Assembly (NCBI RefSeq): GCF_035582795.1
Contig: NC_134366.1
Span: 111,032,256 to 111,096,255, forward strand
Source: Mycteria americana
Lineage: Eukaryota > Chordata > Aves > Ciconiiformes > Ciconiidae
Direction: 5' to 3'
DNA length: 64,000 nt
The notes below the pieces were generated by a model that was not told where the DNA came from, did not search any database, and was given only the letters and a program-made list of their open reading frames with translations. Shown piece after piece: positions 10,362 to 23,300 of the stretch (positions are counted from its first letter, which is position 1; each line of letters starts with the position of its first letter). The position numbers and the translations under genes are program-made.

Positions 10362-12792
10362 ATTTTAAATAATTGTGATATTTTTGAAACTGAGACAGAC
10401 TTCAATAAAAGCTTATAGAATATCACCAAAATAGTTGCTTTCATAAACAAAAATAAGCATGAACAGTGGCAAAGTTGGGAAAATGAACATGAGGAGATAC
10501 TTACGCAGTCCTCCAGAGTAGCGGAGTGCACCAAATACTAATAATTCAAACAAGAAATTGGGTAGCAACTATGTTGTGCTGTACTTGAGGGAGGGAGGGA
10601 GGGCAGCAGCAGATGGAACTTCATGTTAATGCATTACTAATACACAGCCAATGCTGCTAGAAAGCATTTGGATCACAACTGGGAAAGCTTGTGTAAAAAA
10701 GGGAGTCGGTTTAATAAAACAGTAGAAGGATTTCAGGCAAGGCTAAACCAGCTCATTGTTACGAGGAGGGGAAAAATTATTTGAAAGGATGATAAAGCCC
10801 AGAGGGGAAAAAAATATCAAAGCCTTCAGTGTTCAATTTCAAGTGTATTTCATTTGATCTCATTTTAAAGAGCAGTTGCTGCTTTATAGAAAAATGTAGT
10901 ATGACTATTTTTAGAAATAATGCATGACAGTCACGCAGTTTCTCTTCCTTCATTCCTTAGTGGTAAGAACATTTTGTGTCTCACTTCCTCCCATCTCATC
11001 AAGTACTGTTAAAAGAAAACTTAATGTTCTTGGGGGTGATTTAACAAGAAATTCAAGTTGATTCTTTAACTAGGATGACTCTTTGGTAAAGTATCAACTA
11101 AACGTACAAACATTTGAGAAGCAGCTCCTGCACGTGCCTTGCTGCCCTCCTGGCTGTTCCTGAAGCGCGTGCCTCACGTGCTTTCCTCCCTGCGATGCGG
11201 CCTTTGAGGGGTGTGCAGGGGGTGCCAATGAAAACTGAACATTTTGCAACCAACCCAGAGAAAAACAAAGTCAGAAGTTGCCTAGTTTGCAAATAATATA
11301 AAGACCATTTGACATGAAAGGAGATAAAGATGTGTAGGGCAGCAGGAGCTAATTTACCAAACCAATAGTGGGCTCCATTGAAAGGAACATTCCCTCTAAG
11401 CAATCGCCATCAAGGAAGATAACCGAGATAACGGGGTTATTATTTAACTTCCTTTAACAACATTCACTGATAAGTGGCCCACCTTTGGTGGAAGCGGGCA
11501 GTCAAGCCTCAGTTGCCCCTCCAGCTGACTAGGCGAGACCCTTGGCAGAAGAGGAGGACTCTTCACATGGCAGTTCTCCAGCAAAGCCCTGACCACATGC
11601 AGCCGCTGCCGTCGTAATGACCAGGAGCTGCAGAGATCCAGATGTGTAGGGGGATGAACGCCCGCTCAAAGCCTGGCCGCATTTGAAGATGGTTAAAGAA
11701 ATGGCATTAAATCCAATGAACTGTGTCACAGCAATGAAAACGTTTGGTGGAAAGCGTAGGGAAAATCTGGCACTTGCTGGCAGGTGATGCTGCAACGCCC
11801 AGGGCTGTTTCCAGCAGTCAGCTCTTAAGAAGTGTTGCAATATGAGCTGCTTTAGGGGCGTTCCGGAGAGCGGCAATGGCTGGCCCTGCCCTTCTTGCTC
11901 AAGCCTTAGAGGAAAAAAAAATGAGACCCTCTTCATCCGTTCTGCTTTGCTATATTACAGATATTAGAAAAGAAAGTCCTTACCTCTTTGTGCTCTTGTT
12001 TTGCAGCTGCCTTTATGGCTGATTATGAGAGTTTGAACTGGAAAGATCTCCTCTTCGACCTGCTAAACAAGGACATTTTATCTCAGTTCACTGTATGTCC
12101 TGCAGTTATAAAGGGTTACTTTTAAGTTAAAAACTAACTTTTGGGTTAGATGCTTAAGTCTGCTTCTCTATCATATAATAATCCAAGTAGGATATTCAAA
12201 TCACTACCACATCAAGCCATGAGAAATTTTCCCATCTCCTTTTCCTGCTCCTTTTCTCCCTGGAAGTCCCAGATCCTAGCAAGAATCCCAGCATCAGAAA
12301 GCACTTGAGTGTTGCTGATAAGCATTGCTGCTTTACAATGGTATTTTAGAGGACTTAGAGAAAAGAAATGGCCTTTGTTTGTTGCTTGTTGATTTGAAAA
12401 CTGGAAAAGAAGAGAATACATTTCTGTTAAGGAGAAGAATTTCTCCCAGGAAGTAGTATTTCACTCTGTGCCCACTGAGGAGAAGTAAATCACTATTCAC
12501 CGAAGAAAATTTTCTGAGCTTGACTGCTCATTGGTTTGAAAACGGGTAAACACTGGTATATGAAGATCCTTCTTGGAAAGACAACTACGTTGTCTTTTGC
12601 TCTTTTCATAGCAAAAAGGTTAATAGCAAAGAACTGTGGGAGGTACAGCTAAGTACCCAACTACATCTGCCAGTATGTAAGGCTGAGCTACTAATTCATA
12701 ACACCCTTAGAACACAGTGAGCACCAGAAGGAAAACTACAATATACATGAAGAATATTTACTATATTTTGACTTGCTGGGATGGCATTTCAC

Positions 12793-12831
12793 ATCCACAT
12801 CTAAGTGTGTTGTACTCACTTAGACGTGGAT
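12793..12831. repeat. Inverted repeat, 15-bp arms with one mismatch
   Basis: ATCCACATCTAAGTG at 12793-12807 pairs with CACTTAGACGTGGAT at 12817-12831 across a 9-base loop. The single mismatch is an A-T to C change that creates a CpG in the right arm. No transposon ends were recognised. Confidence 0.75.
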
Positions 12832-15521
12832 AGCCTCATCATCATCTTGCTGCCAGTTCTTCCATACCAGAGGGCCTCTGAATTTCTAGCAAATTTTTAA
12901 TTTTAGGTGCTTGTGTTTGCATACAAGTTTCTATCCTTATGGTCCTCTGCTTATTTTTAAAGGACTACTATTCCCATGATGAGATTCAGTAACAAGCATC
13001 AGTCTTCAAAGGGAGGCTAAGGTCCTGCCTCAGAGCCTTACAAATACCTTTTCTTCTTTTAAGTTGTTGTTCTTGTTTTGATTAATAATAAACTGTTTTG
13101 CAAATGAAATGCAAAAGTTGGGGGGAAATTAAATGTTTATTTGCATTTATTTAAAATAATTCTATTTTTACATGAATCCTGCCTTCCTTTATCCTAACTT
13201 TAAGCGTTTCACACTGGAGTTACTCCTGAATTACAATAGTAGGAGTGAGATTAGAAATAGGTCTACTAAATTTATTCATTCAACTCTTTGCTTATTTATC
13301 ACTTTATACTACTGAGAAACTGTACTGTTGTGGAAAAAAGTGATGATTACTTTGTGGCTTATTATTTCATTGCTAATTGCTCCTTATTTTGTAACCTATA
13401 ACTTGGAACAAGGTTTAGAGTCCACAGTGTAAGAGATTTATTTTTTTTATGGATATTATTCCATTTATGGAGTATCATAAACATTGCCAACATTGTTTAA
13501 AAGCCTTTTAAGATGCAGTCAGCTTTATCTCCTTAATAAAAATACTCTTTGATGGTAGCTTATTAACTACAAGAAAGGGTAACTTATGAGGAAAGAGTAA
13601 AGAACCAACTTGAATAGTTTGGCTGAGTGCTGGCATGGACAACTCCTCTTTGGAATACAATAAGTGTTTAAGCAGGAGGAAATAGGTCAATTATAGGAAA
13701 ATAAGAACAGAACTAAAACAGTGGGATAAAGAAAAAATTGTTTCTTTTGTCCTTTGAAAATGTAAGCTACCTAGGGCAGAGATGGTCTCCTACTTTGTGT
13801 TTCTATTACTACGTCAGGGCAGCAGCCTCAGTTGATTACAAAGAGATGATACAAGTAAGAGTAACTTAATTTCATTGACACTTCAGCAGAACTAGAATGC
13901 CTTGTTACCTTGATTAAAAAAATTATCTTAAGTGTTTACGATATTAAATAGAGTGAGCAAATATGCAAGAAATATGCTGTTGGGATCAACATTTCATAGA
14001 CAGAGAAATGCTATGATGGTTTTCAATGTTGTCACTCTATAAGCAATTATGTCTAGCTCGAGCCAGCTAATTTTCATTTCTTCAAGGTGTATTTCAGGCA
14101 AAGGGGAATGATACTGTAATATCATAATCCGTGGTACCTGGTTATTATTGCAGCTTACTGCCATTTCTCAACATACAGCCTTCATATAACTAAGTTATCA
14201 TTGTCTCTAGAATTATAAATGTGGAATGGAGAGGCCCCTTCACCCAATTCCCAAAATACCTTTTCCCTACCAGGATTTCTACTTCTGCTCCCTGTGCAGC
14301 AGCAGCAAGCCCTTCCACCTCCTCACTCCTTCCCACTTCACGCTGCAGCTTGAAGAGTATTTCCCAGCCATCATCTTTTGAGATGATCATAGCTGATCCC
14401 AAAACCCGGGACCACAAGTTTAGCAATACTGCCCACTGCAAAATCTTGTCAGACAGTGGAGCGAGATGGCACTGGTAGAGAAGCAAAGACCCCCAAGACC
14501 CTGAATTAATGTTTGCTACCTGAACGTTGGTAATCACACCTGGGTACGTCAGTGGAAGGAGATTAATTTAGAAAAGACCCCCTTACCCAGGCAAGAGGTC
14601 GCACAGTGCTTCAGAGGTTTGGTGGCCACAGGCTGTCCGCTGTATGCGGCGGCGATGCTCAGCACCATCCAGGAGCAGGGCCACAAAGATTCGAGATACT
14701 CTGTGAAAGGAAGAGCAGTAACACGAAGCCTTCTCGCTGCCTAGTGGCTAACTCAGCAAGCTCTTTGTACACAGATCTGCAAGCATGCGGGCTTTAAGTG
14801 GTACACCCCGGAGAGGAATGAACAAGTTCTTCCTGTCCAGCGCCTTTTCCACTACACTGCACTGAATGCTGACGTAGGAGACCGTCCTGTTTTTCCAAGA
14901 GCAAGATTGTAAATTCATTTTGCTTAATGATTGAGCAACAGTATTTTCAGTTGTTGATCACGCTGAAGCGATGGCAAGAGGTTATTCCCATCTTGATATC
15001 CTTCAGACAGCTTTGCTCGGCCAAATAACAGCAACATTCCCTTAGGAGTGATTAATGTTCCTCATGCAGGCGAGGTTTTTTTCCAGCTGCTAACTCGCAG
15101 TCATTCCCAAACAGACATCGGAGACTGGCTTTATGAGTTCACGGGGTGAAGCTGATACTAACCATGCAGTACTTAGGTTTATGCAGCTCTTCACGCTGCC
15201 TCCTCCCAACTTTCTGTGAGGTCCAGGAATTGGCAGAGGCAGGGCAGAAGCCACAGAGGTGGTGGTGTGCATGGTGCCCCCCAAGGCACACGTCTGGAGT
15301 ACCCCAAAGTTAGCTCAGTTTGACGCTTCGCTGACTTCTGCATCTCGGCTGGGTGTCCCGGGAGCAGCAGCCTCTGAAGAAAGGCTTATGAGTATTTTTC
15401 CATTGCAGCCTTCCTGTCATTGAAGCGTATTTGGGAAGAGGCCAAAGCAAGCAGAGAGGTTCTTCTCTTGACAAATGTAAGTCGCTCTTAAATAGCTTAA
15501 AAATAAAGGAACCCACTGTTT

Positions 15522-15574
15522 ATACATACATGAATATATACATGTGTGTATAAACTATATATACACACACACAA
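15522..15574. repeat. AT/CA simple repeat
   Basis: An impure alternating purine-pyrimidine tract (TACATACATG, GTGTGTATA, TATATATACACACACACA). It is an ordinary microsatellite. Confidence 0.8.
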
Positions 15575-17399
15575 TACTGTTGCATCTCATGGCAACAGAC
15601 ATTACCATTGCAAGGTCTTTGTGACTGACACGTCCTGAAGGAGGAGCGAGATATTTCATAGCATGTCTCTTCTGTCAAAGTGCCCCTGACTATACGGAGG
15701 GTAAAGCGCGTGCTCAGAGAGCCCAGAGCAGATGCTCATTAAGCTGAGGCTCTGCACCATTCACGTGGTGCCCTGCAAGTCATGCCATCAACGGGCCGAT
15801 TTGTGAAATATGTGATAGCATCTCAACAAAAACCAGAGACAGATAACTACAAGACTGGTGCCTTTGGTTAGAAAACTAATTCGTATCTGGACATCTTATT
15901 AAACGCCTGCGCATAGGCTCTGAGCCTGCTAACAACTGAAGTGGATCTGTGATTAGTGGATCAGGCTCTTTGGCTGAGGTGCTATAAACTTAATTACAAC
16001 TTCTGTGGAAAATAGTTCCCTATTCATTCCAAGAGGGTTTAGACTTAAAATACTTTCCCTGCAGACAAGTATTTTTGTTCTCTTCCGTACAGTCTTTTCA
16101 AGGAGAGAAGTTTCTCATATGTCAAAGGCCTTTCCACAGAAGTGTAGCATGTGCCTTGACATGGCTTAAAAGGCAGTGATGGCTTTGCATGTTTTGTACT
16201 ATGGGAACCTAAACATTTAGAGCTAATATTTTTATATCTCAGCTTCTAAGCAAATGACAATTCTGAAAATCACTGGTTTGGATACAAGTCATTAATCCCA
16301 CACTCCAAGTGCCTAAATCCTTTTATAAATCATGAAATTTTGGTTGAAGTATTTGAGATGATTCATGAAGATACATAAACTTTGTATCCCCTCACTCACT
16401 GCACTTCAGAGGGAATTAAGTTTTAGGGTGAACTAAAAAAGAGAAACAGAGGAAATCCCATGATAATAATAATATTTAAAAATACGTTTAGGCCATTAGC
16501 TATGAAAGATCAAATGCACAAACTGCTCTGCGAAGAATGGTTCCACCCTGTGCTCCTCTCCTCTTGCCTGGAAGCCAGTCTTTAACAGGGACACAGCTTG
16601 ACCAGAAAGAAAAGTATCTTTTCCCCATTTGCAATAAAACATACACCCTTTCCTGCAAACTGGGAAACAGGAAGGCTGGGGAGGAAATCACATCTCAGAT
16701 AAACACGCATCCAGGCAATGTGTGAGCCACAAGACTCTGCACTCCAGGTGAGCAACACCATCACCAGCTTTGCTTTTCATCTGTTTTTAATGTCAGCATT
16801 CTGCTCAGGCCCCTGAATACGAGGTTATAGTCACCTACCTTTGAGAGAAGGTGCTGGGGTCTCCCTGCCACGCCGAGTTGGATGTCAGGGCAGCCCTCAG
16901 GTTGCTGCCTTAGCTTGCAGGGCCACCTGACAGCATGGGTCCGTGTCCAATGCATTGCTACAGGTGCTGCTCCCCACTGCAGGGCTCCAGGCTGTCCTCC
17001 GAGGCTCGCCCCAAACTGATCATCATCCAAATCCCTCCCTAGTAGCAGAATGCTGCTGGGCAGCCTCACCAAACAACTCTAGGTTTTCAAAATCCGACTC
17101 TTAACCACAAGCCACACCAGTCTGACACACCGATACCTTTTATTTTGCATTTATTTGCATGACTACATTGAATTCTTTGGTTTTTTCCTACATGCTGAGA
17201 CAGACATAGTTGATGCTACAGCTGGATATCCTTTATCTCAATCCATAGCATGCAATTACATAGAAACTTCCCATAACAAAACATGGAAAATTTAGAGGTA
17301 GCATTTTTCTTCACTTCTCTATGTGGAAAAACCACAATACCTGTGTCTTTTGCTATGCCTCTATCAGAATAGAAGCAAACTTTGTTTAGCAGGTTTTTT

Positions 17400-20300
17400 G
17401 TATTTTTCAAGGTCAATGTCTTAGGTTACAGAAAAGCACATAAGCAAAAAACCCATATTCTGATGTCCCCTTACTTTCCCATGGTGCCTTCCCTCACTAA
17501 GGCTACAGAGATTAGGATAGTTTGTTTTCACGTTGATACCTACAGGGAAACTGGCTGGGCAAGTAGATTCCCGCAACAAAAACCTACCTGAGGAGCACAC
17601 ACAACAACTTATGCAGGTAATTTAGCACAAGAAAGTGGGGACTGAAGATAATGGCATAATGAAACGGACCCAGTTCTGTCACATTTAGAGAAGTACAAAT
17701 ATATTTGTCAGCCTTAGTTTCTCCACTTGCAATAAGTCTGCTTTCATCTACCTGATCATTCACTACTGGGGTAAAGTTATTATTAGAAGTATTGCTAGAG
17801 GCAGCACATACCTCCTTTTCCAAAGCCATAATTACATGAACTCATATAGAAGAATCAAATCTGAAACATTATAGACTTAAGGAGTCCAAACTGTCCATTT
17901 AGTACCTTGCGAGTGATTTCAGCTGAATATAAATGTGTCAGAGATGTCAGCTTGTTCATTGGTGTGCAGCCACGTGTAAACACGCCTTCTATCTACCTAG
18001 ACTTGCTCTTTCTTAGCTGGGAAGTGAAGAGATGCTCTGTGGAGATATTAGAAAGATAAAGCCTCAGCTGTGTGAGCTGCATTAGGTGAATCCTGCAAGC
18101 AAAGGGGGGAAAAAAGTGCTTTTTTCTCATAAATAGTGAATTTTCAGGGAGCCACATTTCAAGAAAAAAAAAAGTGTCAGCCTGAAGTAGCATGACTGAT
18201 TCCTTTTGAATTATCTCAGCATGGTGTCATCTTATCTGAAGATTTCATTTGTCCCTGTGCCTAGTAATTGGGCCTTAAACCAGCTAACAGATTTAGTGGG
18301 ATCAAGCTCACACATTCAGAGCACTGAGAAAACATAGAGAGTTTTTGATCTTTAAACTGAAAGATAAATGGATGTTATCCAGGTGACATGTGCCACTTTA
18401 AGTACTGAAATAAGGGGTTTAGAGAGTGGGCTTTTTGGCATTTGGTGTATTCCTTTGCTAATAGTAAGATAAGTCATTCTCTGCTCCTGCCAACCTTGAA
18501 AACTCTGAATATTGATAAACCTGTGAAAAATGAGTGAGAGACTAAGCTTATGAATTTATGCATCATTTGCCAATATACCTGTCTTACCTGAAGTAACCAG
18601 TTCTCCCTAATTGCAGGCTACAAGAAAAGTTTTTATACTATTTTGTGTTTGTTAGTTTTGAGTTGTAAAATGGCCTAGTAGGTTTAAAGGACTCAGGATG
18701 ACACATTAATTTCTATCAATACAGATAAAATTGTATTTGGAACAGATTAATTACAATCTGTATTTTTGCATTATAATCTTATGCAAAGTGTGTGAAATTA
18801 AGATTTACTATGTTGCTCTTATAAAGCAAACAAGTTTCTGGACATTGCAGTGTTTGAAGTCACCATATCCTTTACTTTTGATTTAGATCCAAACTTAAAG
18901 CAGGCTCTCAGATTCATAGACTGCTTTGTCATTTTGTCACCCCAAATTCTTACATTCAATAATTTAAAGAGAGAATAAACAGTGTGCCAGAATGTTAATT
19001 ATATTTGATGGACACAGACTAGTCATTCAAATTCAAAAGCAAACAGGTGCTAATATCTAAGTTTATTAACAGATTACTATGTATTTCTGGATATATTAGC
19101 CTCGCTTCTGTATTGATGTTTATGAATTTAAGTGGATGAAAAGACTGTTCTATTGCAGACTGTGTGCTATTGAAAAAATAGCAATTTGCTATTCCAACCC
19201 TCTTAATTTTAGTGCTAAGTAACTATTTTCAGAATCTTTCTTCTACATCCTTAAGGACTGCTGGTCTGTTAGTGGCAGGGATTGTGTCATTAAAACTTTC
19301 TTCCATATAAATCAAATTACTGGAAGGAGCTAGAGGAGCATTTATTACTGAGGCACTCTCAGCTCCCTCTAATGAGGTCAGAGAAGCTGAACTTGTTTTA
19401 CATTTGGAACAGATAACACTAATCAGCTGTTACTGAGAATGGCTTCAAGGTGACTGCTGCGTCCCAGTAAATCTGGGTCATATTTGCACATAGATAGATG
19501 TGGAACTACAACAAATTAAGAAAATGGAACATATCATCTTAAATATATTAATATTTTATGTTGATGACTCAATTACCTGTCATATCCTATAGGAACACTT
19601 TCACAAGCAGGCAATGTAATATAGAATAGTTTTCTATTAATTTAATACTCAATAAATCTGGTGCTCCTGTTTTCCATGGAAAAAACCCTCAGATGTGTTT
19701 GCTACTTTTTAGTGTATTTATTTTAAACCAATCAATGCATGAACTTATCTGCAGTTAAAGTCAATGTTTTATTCTCCCATTTCTCAAATCCCTTCCTCAA
19801 AACTCCTATTAACTTTAACAAATAAGTACTTCTGAACTGGTCTCAAGGTATTTAAATTCCATCCATGAGTGTCAGACAATTCCAGGTAAAGCTTCCAAAA
19901 ATTATATGCAGCTCTACAAACTTACAGAAGTTCATAACCAGCCAAATTCCATTAAACATAATTTCCAGATCAGTGCAAAGGAACATTAGCAGACAGAAGC
20001 TTGGAAGCTAATAAACTCTGACTGTCCATACTCAAGGAACATTATTTATACATTCACTTATACCTTCCTCATGAAACCTTTTACTTTACTTCTGAAACTT
20101 GCTCTACCTGGCTTTCTCCCCCAGTCTCTCCAAGTTATCTTTATTTACATCTCTTTATACTGAATTCTGTTGCCAGACAGAATTGGTAACCAACACGTGC
20201 CTGAGCTCATGATGCAGTCTTCCCCCTTCTTGATTTGTACTTCTGAATCCATCCCATCAGAATTAAAACTGCCTTAAAATAATCACAAGCAGCCCTGTGC

Positions 20301-23300
20301 CTCCTTCTACAAAGGTTTAGGATATGGCTGACAACGCATTACAGGATATTTCTGAAATACAAACAAGACTGAAAGCTGGGCAGAAATAAATCTTTTGTTC
20401 CCTTTTTATTAATGCTCTGTTTGACAACCAATTCCTGAAAATGATGACATGCAGCCTATACTGTATTTTTAATTTACATTGTATTCTTACAGCTTTGAAC
20501 TTGAGTCCTCCAGCTAAGTGTTCAATACATACAATAGAAAGACCTAAAGAGATTCGCCTGGAACCATTTCTGAGTGTCTTTTGTCTGATGCCTTTAACTT
20601 CTAGCATTCCTGCAAATTAAAGAGTACGTTCCAGTGGACTTGCAGAAATAGCTGCTCTTCTGCCGGAATTTATACAGGTTACTATTCACTCAAATAGTGA
20701 AGAGGGTAATGGAGAGGAATTTGGAAACACAAAGTTACCTTCTCCCACTCTGTTTAGCATTATGATACTGCTGTGCCAGCCTCCAAAAACTGAGAATTAT
20801 TGCAGTGGCAACTGCAGAGTAAAGTTGAAATTAAAGGTCATTGCCTGCTAGCATTTTCCATGTTAGCATTAGAAGAACTACAGTCTTAATACAAAACATA
20901 GAAGAGACTCAGTCCAGTCAACATATAACTATCACATTATAAAGTGAAAGCCTGGTCATATTCCCAGGAAACTCCGTGGGTCCCCCTTGCAGAGTTGGCT
21001 CCCCTCATGTGCGCAGTAGGAAAAAACAGCAGGAGAGGGGGAGCAGAAAGAGCAGCAATGGCAGAGAATATGAGAGGGAACAAAGGCCAGGTATTCTGTA
21101 CTCTGCATGTACTATTAAGGAGTCCATCAAAAGAAACAGAATTTTTGCATTTAAAAGGTTTCTAGTGATGCACGAGTACACAGTTGATAATGGAAGAGAA
21201 AGATGTCAACCCATTACTAATACAGCACAACAGTCTAAAACACCACCTTAAAGGCATTTTCATAGATAAACAAATACTATACAGCATTCTAGCCTGCAAA
21301 AGTCTTTTGCAGCTGTTCTACTACTTTAACACTTTTAGTTTAGTTATATTATTGCTTTCCAAGTTGCTGCAAGTCTAAGGAAGAGTTTAATAGGTTTTCT
21401 TGAAATTAAGCAGCAGTATCTCAGAATTCTCCCTACCAGCATTTAAAACAGTCCAAGAGAAGACAGCATTTATTCTCAAGTCTCTAACCTTGACTCTGCT
21501 ATTCACTACATGGACATTAAATCCATTAAGTAGTTCAGAAATGTGAAACTTAATTTGATCATATATCTTAGCAGCTATCCTGAAATTCAGGAACTGGCTA
21601 CAATTTTACATATATTAACAGCTCAGATTTGCAATTCAATTTACTTACTCGGTCCAAAAGAGCAAGAAACAGTCCTCCAAAGATTCACCTTTATATAGAA
21701 GTGCTAAGGGTCTTGGTGTATGTTTTTGTTTATGTGTAGATAGTAAAAGCAGCCTTCAGAGGATCCATCCTTAAATGCTATTCATACATATTGCTCATGA
21801 ACTCTTAAACTTTACTAAGGCTAGTCATTCAGTACAGACCAGCTGATTGACACCTGCAGGGCACATGTATTCACAAGCAACAGCTAGCACAGAAGGGTCT
21901 CTATATGAAGACTTGCTTGAGTATCTAATAACTGAACATATTTCACTTTCAAATAATATTTGGCACTTTGTGCTGTGGATCAAATTTGTTGCTATAGATT
22001 ATAACTACATAGTTACTCTTAAAGTTACCTTGGTGGAGTTAGCTTTTACTTTTTGTGAAAAGACCACACATCCTCTGAGGATGCAACAGGTCTCAATTCA
22101 AATGCACTGCATAAAGGATGGCTGCTTTTCCAAAGGAGAGCATAGCACAATAATGATAAAAGCGGCGTTCATCTGTATTTGTTCTCATTTTTCAGTCTAA
22201 AGGGCAGAAATGAGAGGTCCACGGGCTGTCTCCATGACTGAGAACATAAGCCTGCCCAGACAGAAGGAGGACACTGCATACCGATGTATCAGCTGGCACA
22301 TTTCATCAGCATGCATTTTAAGCAATCCTCAAAAAAATCTCAAAATCGCTAAGGATATGCAAAATTAATCAAGATGAATATTTAAAAGTACTAGTGAAAC
22401 ATGTCTTAGCTTTCAGGGTTTGTCATAACCTAACATCATGATGTAGAATGGTATGATCAAGCTAGCAAGGGACTAGAATCAAAATTATCCACTAAGCTTT
22501 CCTGTGTAGCCTAAGCAGATTCTCTGAAGAGTGATTTAAATCCCCTGCATAACTTCATTAATTACCAGGAAGGTGATTTATTCAGATTGACTCCTCATAA
22601 TGTAAAAGCATATTTAACACATGAGTCTATTCTATTTTAATTGAATGAGTTCAGATGACTCTGAAAAAATCTGTAATGTTTTTAAGCTAATACTTTGCCA
22701 GAATGAGCAAACTCACAAACTCTATCTAGATTAGCTCTGTTATCTCCACTCTTCACATTGCTTCAAGGTCAAGATCACAGAGCTGAAGTTCTTGAAGTTA
22801 AGACAGTCTATCATGTAACCTTATGGAAAAATAAGTTTTGATTTAGTTAGTACATCCAACCTCATTATGCTAAACCAAAGTCTGTTTTGCAAGTTAAAAA
22901 CAGGTTCAAATTAGGAAGCATTGTGCTCGATAAGCCTAAAATAGATTGCCACACAGCTGAAAATCAGGGCCATGTTTTTAGTGTGCATGCTATTGTTTCC
23001 CAGTACAGCAAAAATAAAGAAAAGTTACATTTTAAAAGACAGTTAGGGCTTATTCATTTAGGGATAATAGCCTGTAATAACTCTAGCTGCTCTTTTAAGT
23101 GCGTATTGCATATCAAGATGCACTGTCATGGATTTTGCTAAAACACAAGAAATCTAGTGAGCAATGAGGTATTACAAGCCCAAGGTCTGCATTCTCAATT
23201 TTGCAGTAGTTTCACCCTGTGGACAAGTGACTAAAATGCACATTGTAGATTTCCCTCCATTCTTGGAGTGGGAGAAGTAGAAGTACAAGCCATCTAGACT

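Larger units (their letters stand above)
7144..17400. other. CNDP1 upstream region: no gene recognised, expected to hold its first exon and promoter
   Basis: CNDP1 enters its leader exon in phase 1, so an upstream exon should lie somewhere here on the minus strand. I scanned for a short ATG-to-donor segment in the right phase and found none that was convincing. One good donor-like site, CTGC|GTAAGTATC at 10496-10508, joins in an open frame, but it has no ATG before a stop codon, so it could only be a non-coding exon. The stretch has no CpG island. Small tandem and inverted repeats are listed separately. Long minus-strand open frames here, for example 11529-11936, resemble no family I know. 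Confidence 0.5.

Noticed and set aside
10496-10560. Good donor GTAAGTATC preceded by an open frame joining CNDP1
   Set aside because: There is no ATG before the in-frame TAG, so it cannot supply the start codon. It was kept only as a possible non-coding exon.
11529-11936. 135-codon minus-strand open frame
   Set aside because: No family resemblance and no coding-like splice context.
15098-15110. Minus-strand ATG ACT GCG A|GTTAGC as a CNDP1 first exon
   Set aside because: The phase fits, but the donor is weak and the distance is large. It is one of several chance matches expected in 20 kb.
17810-17829. ATG GCT TTG GAA AAG GAG followed by GTATGT as the missing CNDP1 first exon
   Set aside because: It would leave in phase 0, but the CNDP1 leader exon is entered in phase 1.
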